DNA of 9,540 bases from Pseudomonadota bacterium (GCA_023392225.1 JAEVZM010000614.1:1-9540); one strand, 5' to 3'; shown: positions 1-5,999, counted from the first letter of the stretch. Notes: a model not told the origin generated them from the letters alone. A program made the numbers and translations.

Positions 1-76
1 TCCGTTCTCCGTTTTTCCAGGGTCCCGCCTGTCGCGTCGAACAGGCCGCGGGCGGCATCGTCACCCGCTCGAAGGG
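1..76. other. Upstream non-coding segment
   Basis: I see no convincing gene here. A short T-tract at 13-17 could be the tail of a terminator or regulatory region belonging to a gene before the window, but its upstream arm would lie outside. Confidence 0.3.
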
Positions 77-101
77 GGAACCTGCCCGCGCCCCCGACGT
101 T
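77..101 (+). promoter_or_regulatory. Predicted sigma-EcfG promoter of the csbD-like gene
   Basis: The -35 box GGAAC (77-81) and the -10 box CGTT (98-101) are separated by 16 nt, an exact match to the established EcfG consensus. The -10 box ends 53 nt before the csbD start, much like the other promoters of this type in the window. CsbD-family genes are commonly under general stress control. The promoter call is inferred from sequence alone. Confidence 0.85.
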
Positions 102-154
102 CCCTTTCCGATGGTCGGCGAGCGCCGGCCGATGTGCGGACAATGGAGAGAACG

Positions 155-352
155 ATGAATTGGGATCGCGTCGAAGGCAACTGGAAGCAGTTCAAGGGCA
201 AGGCCAAGGAGCAGTGGGGCAAGCTGACCGATGACGACCTCGATGTCGTCGACGGCAAGCGCCAGCAGCTCGAGGGCCGCCTTCAGGAGCGCTACGGCTA
301 CGCCAAGGACCAGGCCAACAAGGAGATCGACGGCTGGCTCTCCCGCCAGTAG
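155..352 (+). CDS. CsbD family stress-response protein
   Basis: This encodes a small, charged, soluble protein of 65 residues. It begins MNWDRVEGNWKQFKGKAKEQ and carries the W-xxVEGNWKQfKGkaKeqWGkLTdDDL pattern that defines the CsbD family (YjbJ in E. coli, CsbD in Bacillus). Its length is normal for the family. Family members are strongly induced in general stress, but their molecular role is unknown. The ATG at 155 is preferred because GGAGAG (145-150) lies 4 nt upstream. An in-frame GTG at 134 and an ATG at 143 would add residues not typical of the family. The gene stands alone between an exact EcfG-type promoter and a strong terminator, so it is probably a monocistronic output of the GSR regulators encoded downstream. 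It converges with the histidine kinase gene. Confidence 0.92.
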   Translation: MNWDRVEGNWKQFKGKAKEQWGKLTDDDLDVVDGKRQQLEGRLQERYGYAKDQANKEIDGWLSRQ

Positions 353-376
353 TCGCTCCACCACCAGCCAAGAGCG

Positions 377-411
377 AACCGGCCGGCGCCGCGCCGGCCG
401 GTTTTGCGTTT
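377..411 (+). terminator. Rho-independent terminator after csbD
   Basis: A perfect 11-bp inverted repeat (377-387 and 393-403) has a 5-nt loop. It is followed by a run of T (402-405), then G, C, G and TTT (409-411). It starts 24 nt after the csbD stop codon. It also sits between convergent genes, but the T-tract lies on the plus strand, so it mainly serves csbD. Confidence 0.85.
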
Positions 412-490
412 GGGCCACGCCGACGGCGCACCATGGGGGCTGGCGCCGCCGAAGCAGGCACCATCAGGGGCACGCCCCGGAGACCGAGGA

Positions 491-1489
491 TCAGAAGAAC
501 TGGGAGGCGGGGATGCGAAGCGTGTAGGCGAGCCGCCCGCCGCCGGGGCGCTCCAGCGTCGCGGTACCGCCGAGCGCCGTCGGCACGATCGTGCGCAGCA
601 ACGCCTCGCCGAACTCGGACGTGCTGCCGTGCGCCTCTCCATCGCCGCCAAGCTCCGTCCAGGCCAGGCACAGCACCTGCTCGCCATCCTCGTCGGCCTC
701 GACGCGGCTCGTCACCTGGACACGGCCGCCCCCGGCGTCGGCGAGCGCGCCGGACAGCATCGAGTGGGCGATCAGCTCATGGAGGGCGAGCCCGACATAC
801 TGGACCGCGTTCGGCTTGAGGAACGCATTGTGTCCCTCGATGTGGAATCGTTCGCCGGCATTCTCGCCGAAGGCGGCCAACTGGCCGTTCACCAGGCTGA
901 ACACCGTCGCCCCGCGCCAGGCCTCCTCGGTGAGGATGTCATGTGCCAGCGCGAGGGCGCGGATCCGCCCGATGAAGCGGCCGCGGAAGTCCTCGAGGCT
1001 GCGGCTGTCGTCGGCCGACTGGCGGGCGAGGCTGAGCACCACCGCGAGGAGATTCTTGGAGCGGTGGGCGAGCTCGAGGAGGGCCAGCCGCAGATGCTCC
1101 TCCGCCGTCTTCTGGGCGGTGATGTCCACCGCGGCGGCGAGGACGCCGCGGCCTTCCCCGCCGTCGACATCGAGCGGCTCGATGCTGATCCGGTACCAGC
1201 GCTCGGCGCCGCCGCCAGCGTGGCTGAGCTCGATCGACTCGCCCTCTCCCCGCTCGGCGACCCGCCGCTTGGTGGTGACGAGGTTGCGGGCGGCGCCGTT
1301 GAGGACGGCCTCGTCGGAGACGCCGATCAGGCTCCCGCCCTCGGGAGGAGACGCAAAGGGGTTGATCGCCGCGGTGAATACCATCGCGGCGTCCTGGCAG
1401 GTCAGGGCGATCCCGGCTTCACGAAACACCGAGGCGATTTCCGCCTCGGTGGTCAGCCCCCAGATCTTCGGCGCACTCTTCTCAGCCAT
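491..1489 (-). CDS. HWE/HRXXN-type sensor histidine kinase with PAS-like domain, degenerate N-box
   Basis: This encodes a soluble kinase of 332 residues with no membrane segment or signal peptide. A PAS-like sensor region (about 15-125) ends in AAVDITAQK. The HisKA_2/HWE dimerisation domain follows, with the H-box ELAHRSKN, where His142 is the predicted phospho-acceptor. The HWE catalytic region has LALHELIAHSMLSGAL (234-249) and WTELGG (277-282). HRXXN kinases are the known phosphodonors of PhyR in alphaproteobacteria, and this gene lies just downstream of phyR on the same strand, so PhyR is its likely partner. The N-box normally reads HELATNAxKYGAL; here the Mg-ATP-binding Asn is replaced by His242 and the Lys by Leu245. 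The usual GFG of the ATP lid is EFG (292-294). Catalysis may therefore be weak or absent. No clear Shine-Dalgarno precedes the ATG at 1489. Confidence 0.88.
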   Translation of the reverse strand: MAEKSAPKIWGLTTEAEIASVFREAGIALTCQDAAMVFTAAINPFASPPEGGSLIGVSDEAVLNGAARNLVTTKRRVAERGEGESIELSHAGGGAERWYRISIEPLDVDGGEGRGVLAAAVDITAQKTAEEHLRLALLELAHRSKNLLAVVLSLARQSADDSRSLEDFRGRFIGRIRALALAHDILTEEAWRGATVFSLVNGQLAAFGENAGERFHIEGHNAFLKPNAVQYVGLALHELIAHSMLSGALADAGGGRVQVTSRVEADEDGEQVLCLAWTELGGDGEAHGSTSEFGEALLRTIVPTALGGTATLERPGGGRLAYTLRIPASQFF

Positions 1490-1609
1490 GCATCATGTCA
1501 CTGTCGGCGTCTCGCCGCCCGGCGCCGAACTCATCCGGCGGACGCTGGGGCGACCTCTTAAGTCGCACAACGCCTGAAGTGCCGCTTGGGTCCCCGCGCC
1601 CATCACGGA

Positions 1610-1636
1610 AGCGCGGGCGAAACATCCGCCCGCGCT
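1610..1636 (-). terminator. Stem-loop just downstream of phyR, possible terminator
   Basis: A perfect 10-bp GC-rich inverted repeat (1610-1619 and 1627-1636) with a 7-nt loop starts 6 nt after the phyR stop codon. On the minus strand no T-tract follows, so it may attenuate, process or protect the phyR transcript rather than end it. Partial read-through would supply the kinase gene, for which I see no separate consensus EcfG promoter. Confidence 0.45.
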
Positions 1637-1641
1637 GCCAT

Positions 1642-2448
1642 CTATGCTCGGGCCGGCTCGGCCCGGGTCGACTTGTTGTCGAAGAACAGCGCCTGGCTGA
1701 TCATCGCCTTCACCATCTCGGGCGCGAACGGTTTGGTGATCAGGAAGGTCGGCTCCGGCCGGCTCCCGGTCAGCAGGCGCTCCGGAAAGGCGGTGATGAA
1801 GATCACCGGCGTCTCGAGCTCGCCGAGCAGGTCGTTGACCGCATCGATGCCGGAGCTGCCGTCGGCCAGCTGGATGTCGGCGAGAATGATCCCCGGACGC
1901 ATCGTCCGGGCGAGCTTGACCGCCTCGGAGCGGGTCCGCCCGACGCCGATGACGCGATGGCCGAGGTTGGTGACGATATCCTCGATGTCCATGGCGATCA
2001 GCGGCTCGTCCTCGATGATGAGGACATCCGTGGCCATCATCGCGCCGATCTCGCGGGCCGCCTCGTCCAGCAGCGCCGTGACGCCGGCCTCGTCGGTACG
2101 CAGGATCGCCGCCGCCTCCGGGATGGTGAAGCCCTCGACCGCGGTCAGGAGAAATGCCTGGCGCGGCCGCGGCTCCATGCTGGCGAGCTTGGTCTGCGCC
2201 GCCTTTTCCCACTGATCGCTCGGCTCGGCGCCGGCGAGGTTGAGGGTGATCGACTCCCACAGGCTGCAGAGCAGGCCATAAAGGGCGAGGCGTGGATTGG
2301 ATGCTCCGGCTATCGTGTCGGGATCCACCACGATCGTCTCGAGCAGCGCTTCGACATAGGAATCGCCGCTTTTCTGGCTCCCCGAAAGGGCGCGCGAGAA
2401 GCGTCGCAGATATGGCAGGTGCGGCCCGACCAGTTCGGCAACCGACAT
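1642..2448 (-). CDS. phyR: PhyR, general stress response regulator with sigma-like domain
   Basis: This encodes 268 residues, the normal PhyR size. Residues 1-135 form the sigma-factor mimic: a sigma2-like part beginning MSVAELVGPHLPYLRRFSRAL and a sigma4-like part containing RQAFLLTAVEGFTIPEAAAI (96-115). The C-terminal receiver (about 140-258) has acidic residues Glu146 and Asp147, phospho-acceptor Asp191 (ADIQLADG), Thr219 and Lys239 (KPF). In the known mechanism, phosphorylation opens the protein so that the sigma-like domain binds NepR and releases EcfG. The start at 2448 is chosen because the family N-terminus begins there and GAGGGAG (2465-2459) lies 10 nt upstream. The open frame extends back to 2571, but that part covers the promoters. 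The gene is divergent from nepR-ecfG, the classic arrangement, and has two exact EcfG promoters, implying positive feedback. Confidence 0.97.
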   Translation of the reverse strand: MSVAELVGPHLPYLRRFSRALSGSQKSGDSYVEALLETIVVDPDTIAGASNPRLALYGLLCSLWESITLNLAGAEPSDQWEKAAQTKLASMEPRPRQAFLLTAVEGFTIPEAAAILRTDEAGVTALLDEAAREIGAMMATDVLIIEDEPLIAMDIEDIVTNLGHRVIGVGRTRSEAVKLARTMRPGIILADIQLADGSSGIDAVNDLLGELETPVIFITAFPERLLTGSRPEPTFLITKPFAPEMVKAMISQALFFDNKSTRAEPARA

Positions 2449-2508
2449 GTGTTGCAGTCTCCCTCGAACATTCCCACTATGCCCCGCCATCAGCGCGGAC
2501 GCACTATA

Positions 2509-2533
2509 AACGCACCGCCACCGAACGGGTTCC
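2509..2533 (-). promoter_or_regulatory. Proximal sigma-EcfG promoter of phyR
   Basis: Read on the minus strand, GGAAC (2533-2529) and CGTT (2512-2509) are separated by 16 nt, an exact consensus match. The -10 box ends 60 nt before the phyR start. Confidence 0.82.
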
Positions 2534-2541
2534 AAACAATC

Positions 2542-2567
2542 GGAACGCGACGGAACCTTTTCGGGTT
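2542..2567 (+). promoter_or_regulatory. Near-consensus EcfG-type promoter facing nepR, overlapping the distal phyR promoter
   Basis: GGAAC (2542-2546) and GGTT (2564-2567) are 17 nt apart. The -10 differs from CGTT at its first base. The element is almost a mirror image of the distal phyR promoter over the same bases. This could be functional or only a by-product of the symmetry. Confidence 0.4.
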
Positions 2568-2569
2568 CC
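2544..2569 (-). promoter_or_regulatory. Distal sigma-EcfG promoter of phyR
   Basis: Read on the minus strand, GGAAC (2569-2565) and CGTT (2547-2544) are separated by 17 nt, a second exact consensus match. It is 36 bp upstream of the proximal promoter. Its boxes overlap plus-strand promoter-like boxes that face nepR. Confidence 0.75.
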
Positions 2570-2576
2570 ACTCATT
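2552..2576 (+). promoter_or_regulatory. Probable EcfG-type promoter of nepR-ecfG with variant -10
   Basis: GGAAC (2552-2556) and CATT (2573-2576) are 16 nt apart, with one mismatch in the -10 box. The -10 ends 63 nt before the nepR start, matching the leader length of the exact promoters here. EcfG autoregulation of nepR-ecfG is common in the group, so this is a reasonable candidate. Confidence 0.55.
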
Positions 2577-2639
2577 CTTACCCCACGGCCGGCGGATGCC
2601 CATCCGATCCGTCGACGTCTTCTTGAGCGTGAGCACAGT

Positions 2640-2852
2640 ATGTCGAAGGACCACAAGGACAAGCCTGACGAGATGACGGAAACAGCAGCCGTCGGCGCAG
2701 ACCCGTCGCGGAAGCTGGACAAGGGAGTCCAGGCCGCGATCGGAACCCGCCTCCGCGCCTACTACGACGAAGTGGCGCGCGAGACGATCCCCGACCGATT
2801 TGTCGAACTGTTGAAGCAGCTAGAGAGCAAGGACCCGGGCGGCAAGGCCTGA
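2640..2852 (+). CDS. nepR: NepR, anti-sigma factor of EcfG
   Basis: This encodes a 70-residue protein with the NepR core: an N-terminal disordered charged segment, then KGVQAAIGTRLRAYYDEVAR followed by ETIPDRFVELLKQLESKD (about 28-65). That is the two-helix region, with the conserved IPDRF-xELLxxL pattern, that clamps either EcfG or phosphorylated PhyR. It acts in the cytoplasm and keeps EcfG inactive without stress. The ATG at 2640 gives the usual family length; upstream frame extension would run into the divergent promoters. The Shine-Dalgarno is weak. The stop codon lies 41 nt before ecfG, so the two are very likely co-transcribed and dosed together, as in other alphaproteobacteria. Confidence 0.93.
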   Translation: MSKDHKDKPDEMTETAAVGADPSRKLDKGVQAAIGTRLRAYYDEVARETIPDRFVELLKQLESKDPGGKA

Positions 2853-2893
2853 AGGTCTTGCCGTTCCCGTCCTCTTTCCCAGGATCCCGCCGC

Positions 2894-3448
2894 ATGAATG
2901 CCCCGGACGAATTCCGCGACGGCCTGATCGAAGCGATTCCGAGCCTCCGCGCCTTTGCCTTCTCCCTCATCGGCCGCCCCGACCGGGCCGACGATCTGGT
3001 GCAGGAGACGCTGACCAAGGCGTGGGCGCACCGTCAGAGCTTCACGCCAGGCACGAAGTTGAGGGCCTGGCTCTACACGATCTTGCGCAACGAGTTCTAT
3101 TCGCAGATGCGGAAGAAGGGTCGCGAGGTGGAGGACGTCGACGGCGCCTATTCACGCAACCTCGCCGTCCATCCCGAGCAGCACGGCCATCTCGACATGG
3201 ACGACATGAACCGGGCGCTCGGCAAGCTCGCCGCCGACCAGCGCGAGGCGCTGATCCTGGTTGCCGCATCGGGCTTCTCCTACGAGGAGGCGGCAGAGAT
3301 CTGCGGCGTCGCCGTCGGCACCATCAAGAGCCGGGTCAACCGTGCCCGCAACCGTCTGGCCGAGACGCTCGAAGTCAGCGGCGAGAGCGACTATGGCCCG
3401 GACGCCGCTGCCGAGGCGGCGATTGCCCACACCGCGCTTCACAAATAG
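2894..3448 (+). CDS. ecfG: EcfG, ECF sigma factor of the general stress response
   Basis: This encodes 184 residues, typical of the EcfG (ECF15) family. Region 2 (about 10-75) contains RADDLVQETLTKAWAHRQSF and the WLYTILRNEFYSQMRK segment that binds core polymerase and the -10 element. Region 4 (about 105-165) contains LAADQREALILVAASGFSYE, followed by the helix-turn-helix EEAAEICGVAVGTIKSRVNRARNRL that reads the -35 GGAAC box. The C-terminal tail is Ala-rich. The ATG at 2894 has AGGA (2881-2884) 9 nt upstream and gives the normal family N-terminus. It sits directly behind its anti-sigma factor gene. Its predicted targets in this window are csbD, phyR and the DUF883 operon, with weaker candidates before nepR and the Crp/Fnr gene. 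No convincing terminator follows the stop codon. Confidence 0.95.
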   Translation: MNAPDEFRDGLIEAIPSLRAFAFSLIGRPDRADDLVQETLTKAWAHRQSFTPGTKLRAWLYTILRNEFYSQMRKKGREVEDVDGAYSRNLAVHPEQHGHLDMDDMNRALGKLAADQREALILVAASGFSYEEAAEICGVAVGTIKSRVNRARNRLAETLEVSGESDYGPDAAAEAAIAHTALHK

Positions 3449-3479
3449 TATACCCGTTAAGGGACACTATCGGAGCGCT

Positions 3480-3505
3480 GGAACCGATCGCCGCCAGGTT
3501 TCGTT
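3480..3505 (+). promoter_or_regulatory. Predicted sigma-EcfG promoter of the DUF883 operon
   Basis: GGAAC (3480-3484) and CGTT (3502-3505) are separated by 17 nt, an exact consensus match. It lies in the non-coding gap after ecfG, 62 nt before the DUF883 start. It should make the envelope genes at 3568-5578 stress-inducible independently of nepR-ecfG read-through. Confidence 0.85.
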
Positions 3506-3567
3506 ATACCGCGCCTCCCCATGCTCGCTTGAGGGCCGGGTCGGGCGCAACCCAGAGGAGACGCGAC

Positions 3568-3909
3568 ATGGCCACCCCTTCCGAAAAAGAGCTCAACGAT
3601 AACCTGGACAAGATTCGCGCCGACATCGCCTCGCTGACCGACAGCGTGAAGACGCTGATGGCCGACAGCGCCGGCATCCAGTCGGCCCTCAAGGACAAGA
3701 TGAGCGCTGCCGCCCGCCAGGCGACCGGCGTCGGTGAGCGCATGCTGAACGAGGCCGGCGAGTTCGGTGCCGAGGCGCTCGAGGCGGCGCAGCATCAGGC
3801 GAGCCAGGCCATGGACAGCGTGGAGGGACGCATCCGGCAGAATCCCTTCGTCTCGGTGATGATCGCGGCGGGCGTGGGCTTCGCCCTCGGCCTCCTCAAC
3901 CGCAAGTGA
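3568..3909 (+). CDS. DUF883/ElaB-YqjD-like membrane-anchored protein
   Basis: This encodes 113 residues. Residues 1-88 are polar and helical, rich in Ala, Glu, Asp and Lys, and probably form a long amphipathic or coiled helix. The protein ends in RIRQNPFVSVMIAAGVGFAL (88-107) and GLLNRK, the C-terminal membrane anchor with a glycine pattern (Gly102, Gly104, Gly108) that marks the DUF883 family. E. coli ElaB and YqjD are inner-membrane proteins that bind ribosomes in stationary phase; whether this homologue does so is unknown. AGAGGAG (3554-3560) lies 7 nt before the ATG, a strong ribosome-binding site that fixes the start. An exact EcfG promoter precedes the gene. Only 6 nt separate its stop from the next start, so the two are one operon. 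Confidence 0.9.
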   Translation: MATPSEKELNDNLDKIRADIASLTDSVKTLMADSAGIQSALKDKMSAAARQATGVGERMLNEAGEFGAEALEAAQHQASQAMDSVEGRIRQNPFVSVMIAAGVGFALGLLNRK

Positions 3910-3915
3910 CGATGG

Positions 3916-4344
3916 ATGCTCGTCGCGCTGCTTAGAGCCGGGTTGCTCGGTCTAGACCTCGCCAAGGCACGGGCCAAGGCCCAGGCGCGACAGATCGCGC
4001 GCCAGGCAGCCCTCGGCGCCGCGACGCTGCTGTTCCTGCTGCTTGCCTTCTCCTTCGGGCTCGCCGCCTTCGCGGTGTGGCTGGCGCATGAGATCGGCAC
4101 GGTCCCTGCGCTCGGCTTCATCGGCCTCGGCTTCCTGGTGATTGCCGGGATCATCGTGGCGATCGCGGCGTCGAGCGACAAGAAGAAGAAAAGTACGCAG
4201 CCGCCCCCCATCGCGCCGGCGGTCAAGCAGGAATTCGTCGAGACCAAGACTGAGCCGCCACCGGCCGGATCGACCGTCGGGGCAATGGGCGTCGTCGGGC
4301 TGATCGCCTTCCTCTTCGCGCGGCAGCTTTTCCGCCGCCGCTGA
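3916..4344 (+). CDS. Holin-like (Phage_holin_3_6-type) three-helix inner-membrane protein
   Basis: This encodes 142 residues. A short N-terminal amphipathic segment rich in Lys, Arg and Ala (8-30) precedes two hydrophobic helices (about 31-57 and 63-85). A charged and Pro-rich linker (87-118, starting SSDKKKK) follows, then a third hydrophobic stretch (about 119-137) ending LFRRR. This resembles the putative Actinobacteriophage holin-like family (PF07332), which is widespread in bacterial chromosomes beside DUF883-type genes and is not evidence of a prophage. Its function is unknown; a role in envelope integrity under stress is inferred from context only. The ATG at 3916 overlaps an out-of-frame ATG at 3912, and the Shine-Dalgarno is poor. 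Translational coupling to the DUF883 gene, which ends 6 nt upstream, is likely. Confidence 0.75.
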   Translation: MLVALLRAGLLGLDLAKARAKAQARQIARQAALGAATLLFLLLAFSFGLAAFAVWLAHEIGTVPALGFIGLGFLVIAGIIVAIAASSDKKKKSTQPPPIAPAVKQEFVETKTEPPPAGSTVGAMGVVGLIAFLFARQLFRRR

Positions 4345-4381
4345 CGGAACGCGCGCCCCTTCGCCTGGAGGGAGTGTCGCA

Positions 4382-5578
4382 ATGGCCACCAGGCCCGTCG
4401 TCGTCATCGAGCGTGAACAGGATGCCCCGCCGCCCCCGGTGATGCCGCGGGTGGTCGGCGTCGCCGTCGTCGGCACGTTCCTGATCCTGCTCGTTGCCGT
4501 TCTCTACTACGCCCGCGGCTTCTTCCTGCCGCTGATCCTGGCACTGCTCGTCACGCTCGCGTTCATGCCGTTGGTCCGCGCCCTCGCCCGGCGCCGCGTG
4601 CCGCCGGTGGCGACCGCGATCCTCGTCGTGATCGGCATCGGCGCCGCCACCGTCGGCGTCGCCGCGCTGCTCGCCGAGCCCACCACGCGCATGATCTCGG
4701 AGGCGCCGCAGATGGTGGAACAGCTCCGCGACCGGTTCGCTGGCGAAGGCATGAGCGGGCCGATATCGCGGCTCGTCTATGCCAGCGAGCGGCTGCAGGC
4801 GATCGCCGAGGGCACCGACGAGCCGGGCGCGCCGCAGAAGGTGGTGCTCGCCCAGCCCGGCATCATCTCGTGGGCGACCGACACCCTCTCGGGCATCGGC
4901 AGCACGCTGGGCGTGACGTTGCTCTTCGTCGTCTTCCTGCTCTCCTCGGGAGACCTCTTCCTCCAGAAGCTGGTCCGGATCCTGCCCACCCTCAGCGACA
5001 AGAAGCGCTCGCTCCGTGTCGTCCACGACGTGGAGGCGGAGGTGTCGCGCTACCTCCTGACCATCACGGTGATCAACATCGGCTTCGGCGCGGCGGTCGG
5101 CATCTCGATGGCGGTCATCGGCATGCCCAACCCGGTGCTGTGGGGGGTCGGTGCGGCGCTGCTCAACTACATTCCCTATCTCGGCGCGCTGATCGGCATG
5201 GCGCTCGCCTTCGCGATCGGACTGGTCACCTTTCCGACGCTCGGCATGGCGGCGCTGCCGCCGCTCGCCTACTTCATCTGCAACGCCATCGAGGGCTCTG
5301 TGGTGACGCCGCTGACCCTCGGCCGGCGGCTCGAGCTGAACCCGGTGGCGATCCTGATCGCCCTCGCCTTCGGCGGCTGGATGTGGGGGATCGTCGGCGC
5401 CCTGCTCGGCGTGCCGCTGCTCGTCGTGGTCAAGGTGTTCTGCGACCACTTCGAGAGCCTCGCCAAGTTCGGCGAATTCCTCTCGGGCGAGGCCGAGGAT
5501 GAACCCGTGCCACCGCCGAGCGAGCGCGCGGAGGCCGCGCCGGCGGCCACCAGTCCCAGCCCGGGCGGTGGCGGGTGA
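4382..5578 (+). CDS. AI-2E family transporter (PF01594 permease)
   Basis: This encodes a 398-residue polytopic inner-membrane protein. Hydrophobic segments lie at about 23-43, 46-65, 76-98, 170-188, 228-248, 253-282, 285-303 and 320-352. A large soluble loop (about 99-165) lies between the third and fourth segments. Conserved family stretches are visible: LWGVGAALLNYIPYLGALIG (253-272), EGSVVTPLTLGRRLELNP (304-321) and WGIVGALLGVPLL (335-347). The family includes TqsA (autoinducer-2 export) and Na+/H+ antiporters, so the substrate cannot be named here. The C-terminal 30 residues are Pro, Ala, Glu and Gly rich and probably disordered. GGAGGGAG (4367-4374) lies 7 nt before the ATG. The 37-nt gap after the holin-like gene suggests a three-gene stress operon. 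The stop codon is only 8 nt from the convergent receiver gene. Confidence 0.93.
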   Translation: MATRPVVVIEREQDAPPPPVMPRVVGVAVVGTFLILLVAVLYYARGFFLPLILALLVTLAFMPLVRALARRRVPPVATAILVVIGIGAATVGVAALLAEPTTRMISEAPQMVEQLRDRFAGEGMSGPISRLVYASERLQAIAEGTDEPGAPQKVVLAQPGIISWATDTLSGIGSTLGVTLLFVVFLLSSGDLFLQKLVRILPTLSDKKRSLRVVHDVEAEVSRYLLTITVINIGFGAAVGISMAVIGMPNPVLWGVGAALLNYIPYLGALIGMALAFAIGLVTFPTLGMAALPPLAYFICNAIEGSVVTPLTLGRRLELNPVAILIALAFGGWMWGIVGALLGVPLLVVVKVFCDHFESLAKFGEFLSGEAEDEPVPPPSERAEAAPAATSPSPGGGG

Positions 5579-5586
5579 GCGGAGTG

Positions 5587-5988
5587 TCAGCCGGCGCCGT
5601 CGAGGACGCTGCGAGCGAGCGCGACGATCGCCTCGGTGCTGAACGGCTTCTCGATCACCGTCACCGCGCGGAGCGTATCCGGAATGCCGTGGTCGTAGCC
5701 GGTGAGGAACGCGAGGGGAACGCCCGCCGCGAGCAGCTCGTGGGCGAGGTCGAAGGACCGGCCGTCGGGCAGGACGACGTCGAGCAGCACCAGCCCGGGC
5801 GGCACCATTCCGGCGAGGGCCTCGCGCGCCTCGGCGAGGCTTCGCGCCAGGCGGACGGTCGCACCGAGACCGGTCAGCACATCCTCGATGTCGAGGGCGA
5901 TCAGCGGCTCGTCCTCGACCACGAGGATCGTAGCGGTCGGCAACGGGCTTTCCATGACAGGCGGCATCACGCTCGACAGGGTGGTCAT
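5587..5988 (-). CDS. Stand-alone FAT GUY-type response regulator receiver
   Basis: This encodes 133 residues forming one receiver domain with no output domain. Visible residues are the acidic pocket Glu25-Asp26 (VVEDEPLI), phospho-acceptor Asp70 (LLDVVLPDG), switch Thr96 within FLTGYD (94-99) and Lys114 (KPF). The FLTGYD motif matches the FAT GUY group of single-domain regulators (for example SdrG of Sphingomonas). Members act in phosphorelays with HRXXN kinases and modulate PhyR signalling, so a role in stress phosphotransfer is likely but not proven. The start is uncertain. ATG at 5988 is chosen; ATG at 5955 would leave the domain intact. One at 6036 would overlap the divergent Crp/Fnr gene start. 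No good Shine-Dalgarno is seen at any. The gene is an orphan, facing away from its upstream neighbour and convergent with the AI-2E gene. Confidence 0.9.
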   Translation of the reverse strand: MTTLSSVMPPVMESPLPTATILVVEDEPLIALDIEDVLTGLGATVRLARSLAEAREALAGMVPPGLVLLDVVLPDGRSFDLAHELLAAGVPLAFLTGYDHGIPDTLRAVTVIEKPFSTEAIVALARSVLDGAG

Positions 5989-5999
5989 GTCACCATTAT

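Noticed and set aside
404..1561. Long plus-strand open frame opposite the histidine kinase
   Set aside because: It is Arg/Ala/Gly-rich without family features and mirrors a gene with clear PAS and HWE motifs; a GC-rich antisense artefact.
2449..2571. N-terminal extension of phyR to a start at 2571
   Set aside because: The extra 41 residues do not belong to the PhyR family, cover two exact EcfG promoters, and a better ribosome-binding site serves the start at 2448.
1495..2676. Long plus-strand open frame opposite phyR
   Set aside because: It has no recognisable domain and runs through the divergent promoter region; PhyR on the other strand is unambiguous.
3446..3469. Imperfect inverted repeat overlapping the ecfG stop codon as a terminator
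   Set aside because: The stem is short and interrupted, and no T-tract follows.
3916..4344. Holin-like gene as evidence of a prophage
   Set aside because: No integrase, lysin, structural or packaging gene is present, and such holin-like genes are ordinary chromosomal partners of DUF883 genes.
4346..4370. GGAAC before the AI-2E gene as an EcfG promoter
   Set aside because: The bases 16-17 nt downstream are part of the Shine-Dalgarno sequence and do not resemble a -10 box.
4223..5449. Long minus-strand open frame opposite the AI-2E gene
   Set aside because: It is a low-complexity His/Asp/Arg-rich translation, typical of the antisense of a GC-rich membrane protein gene.
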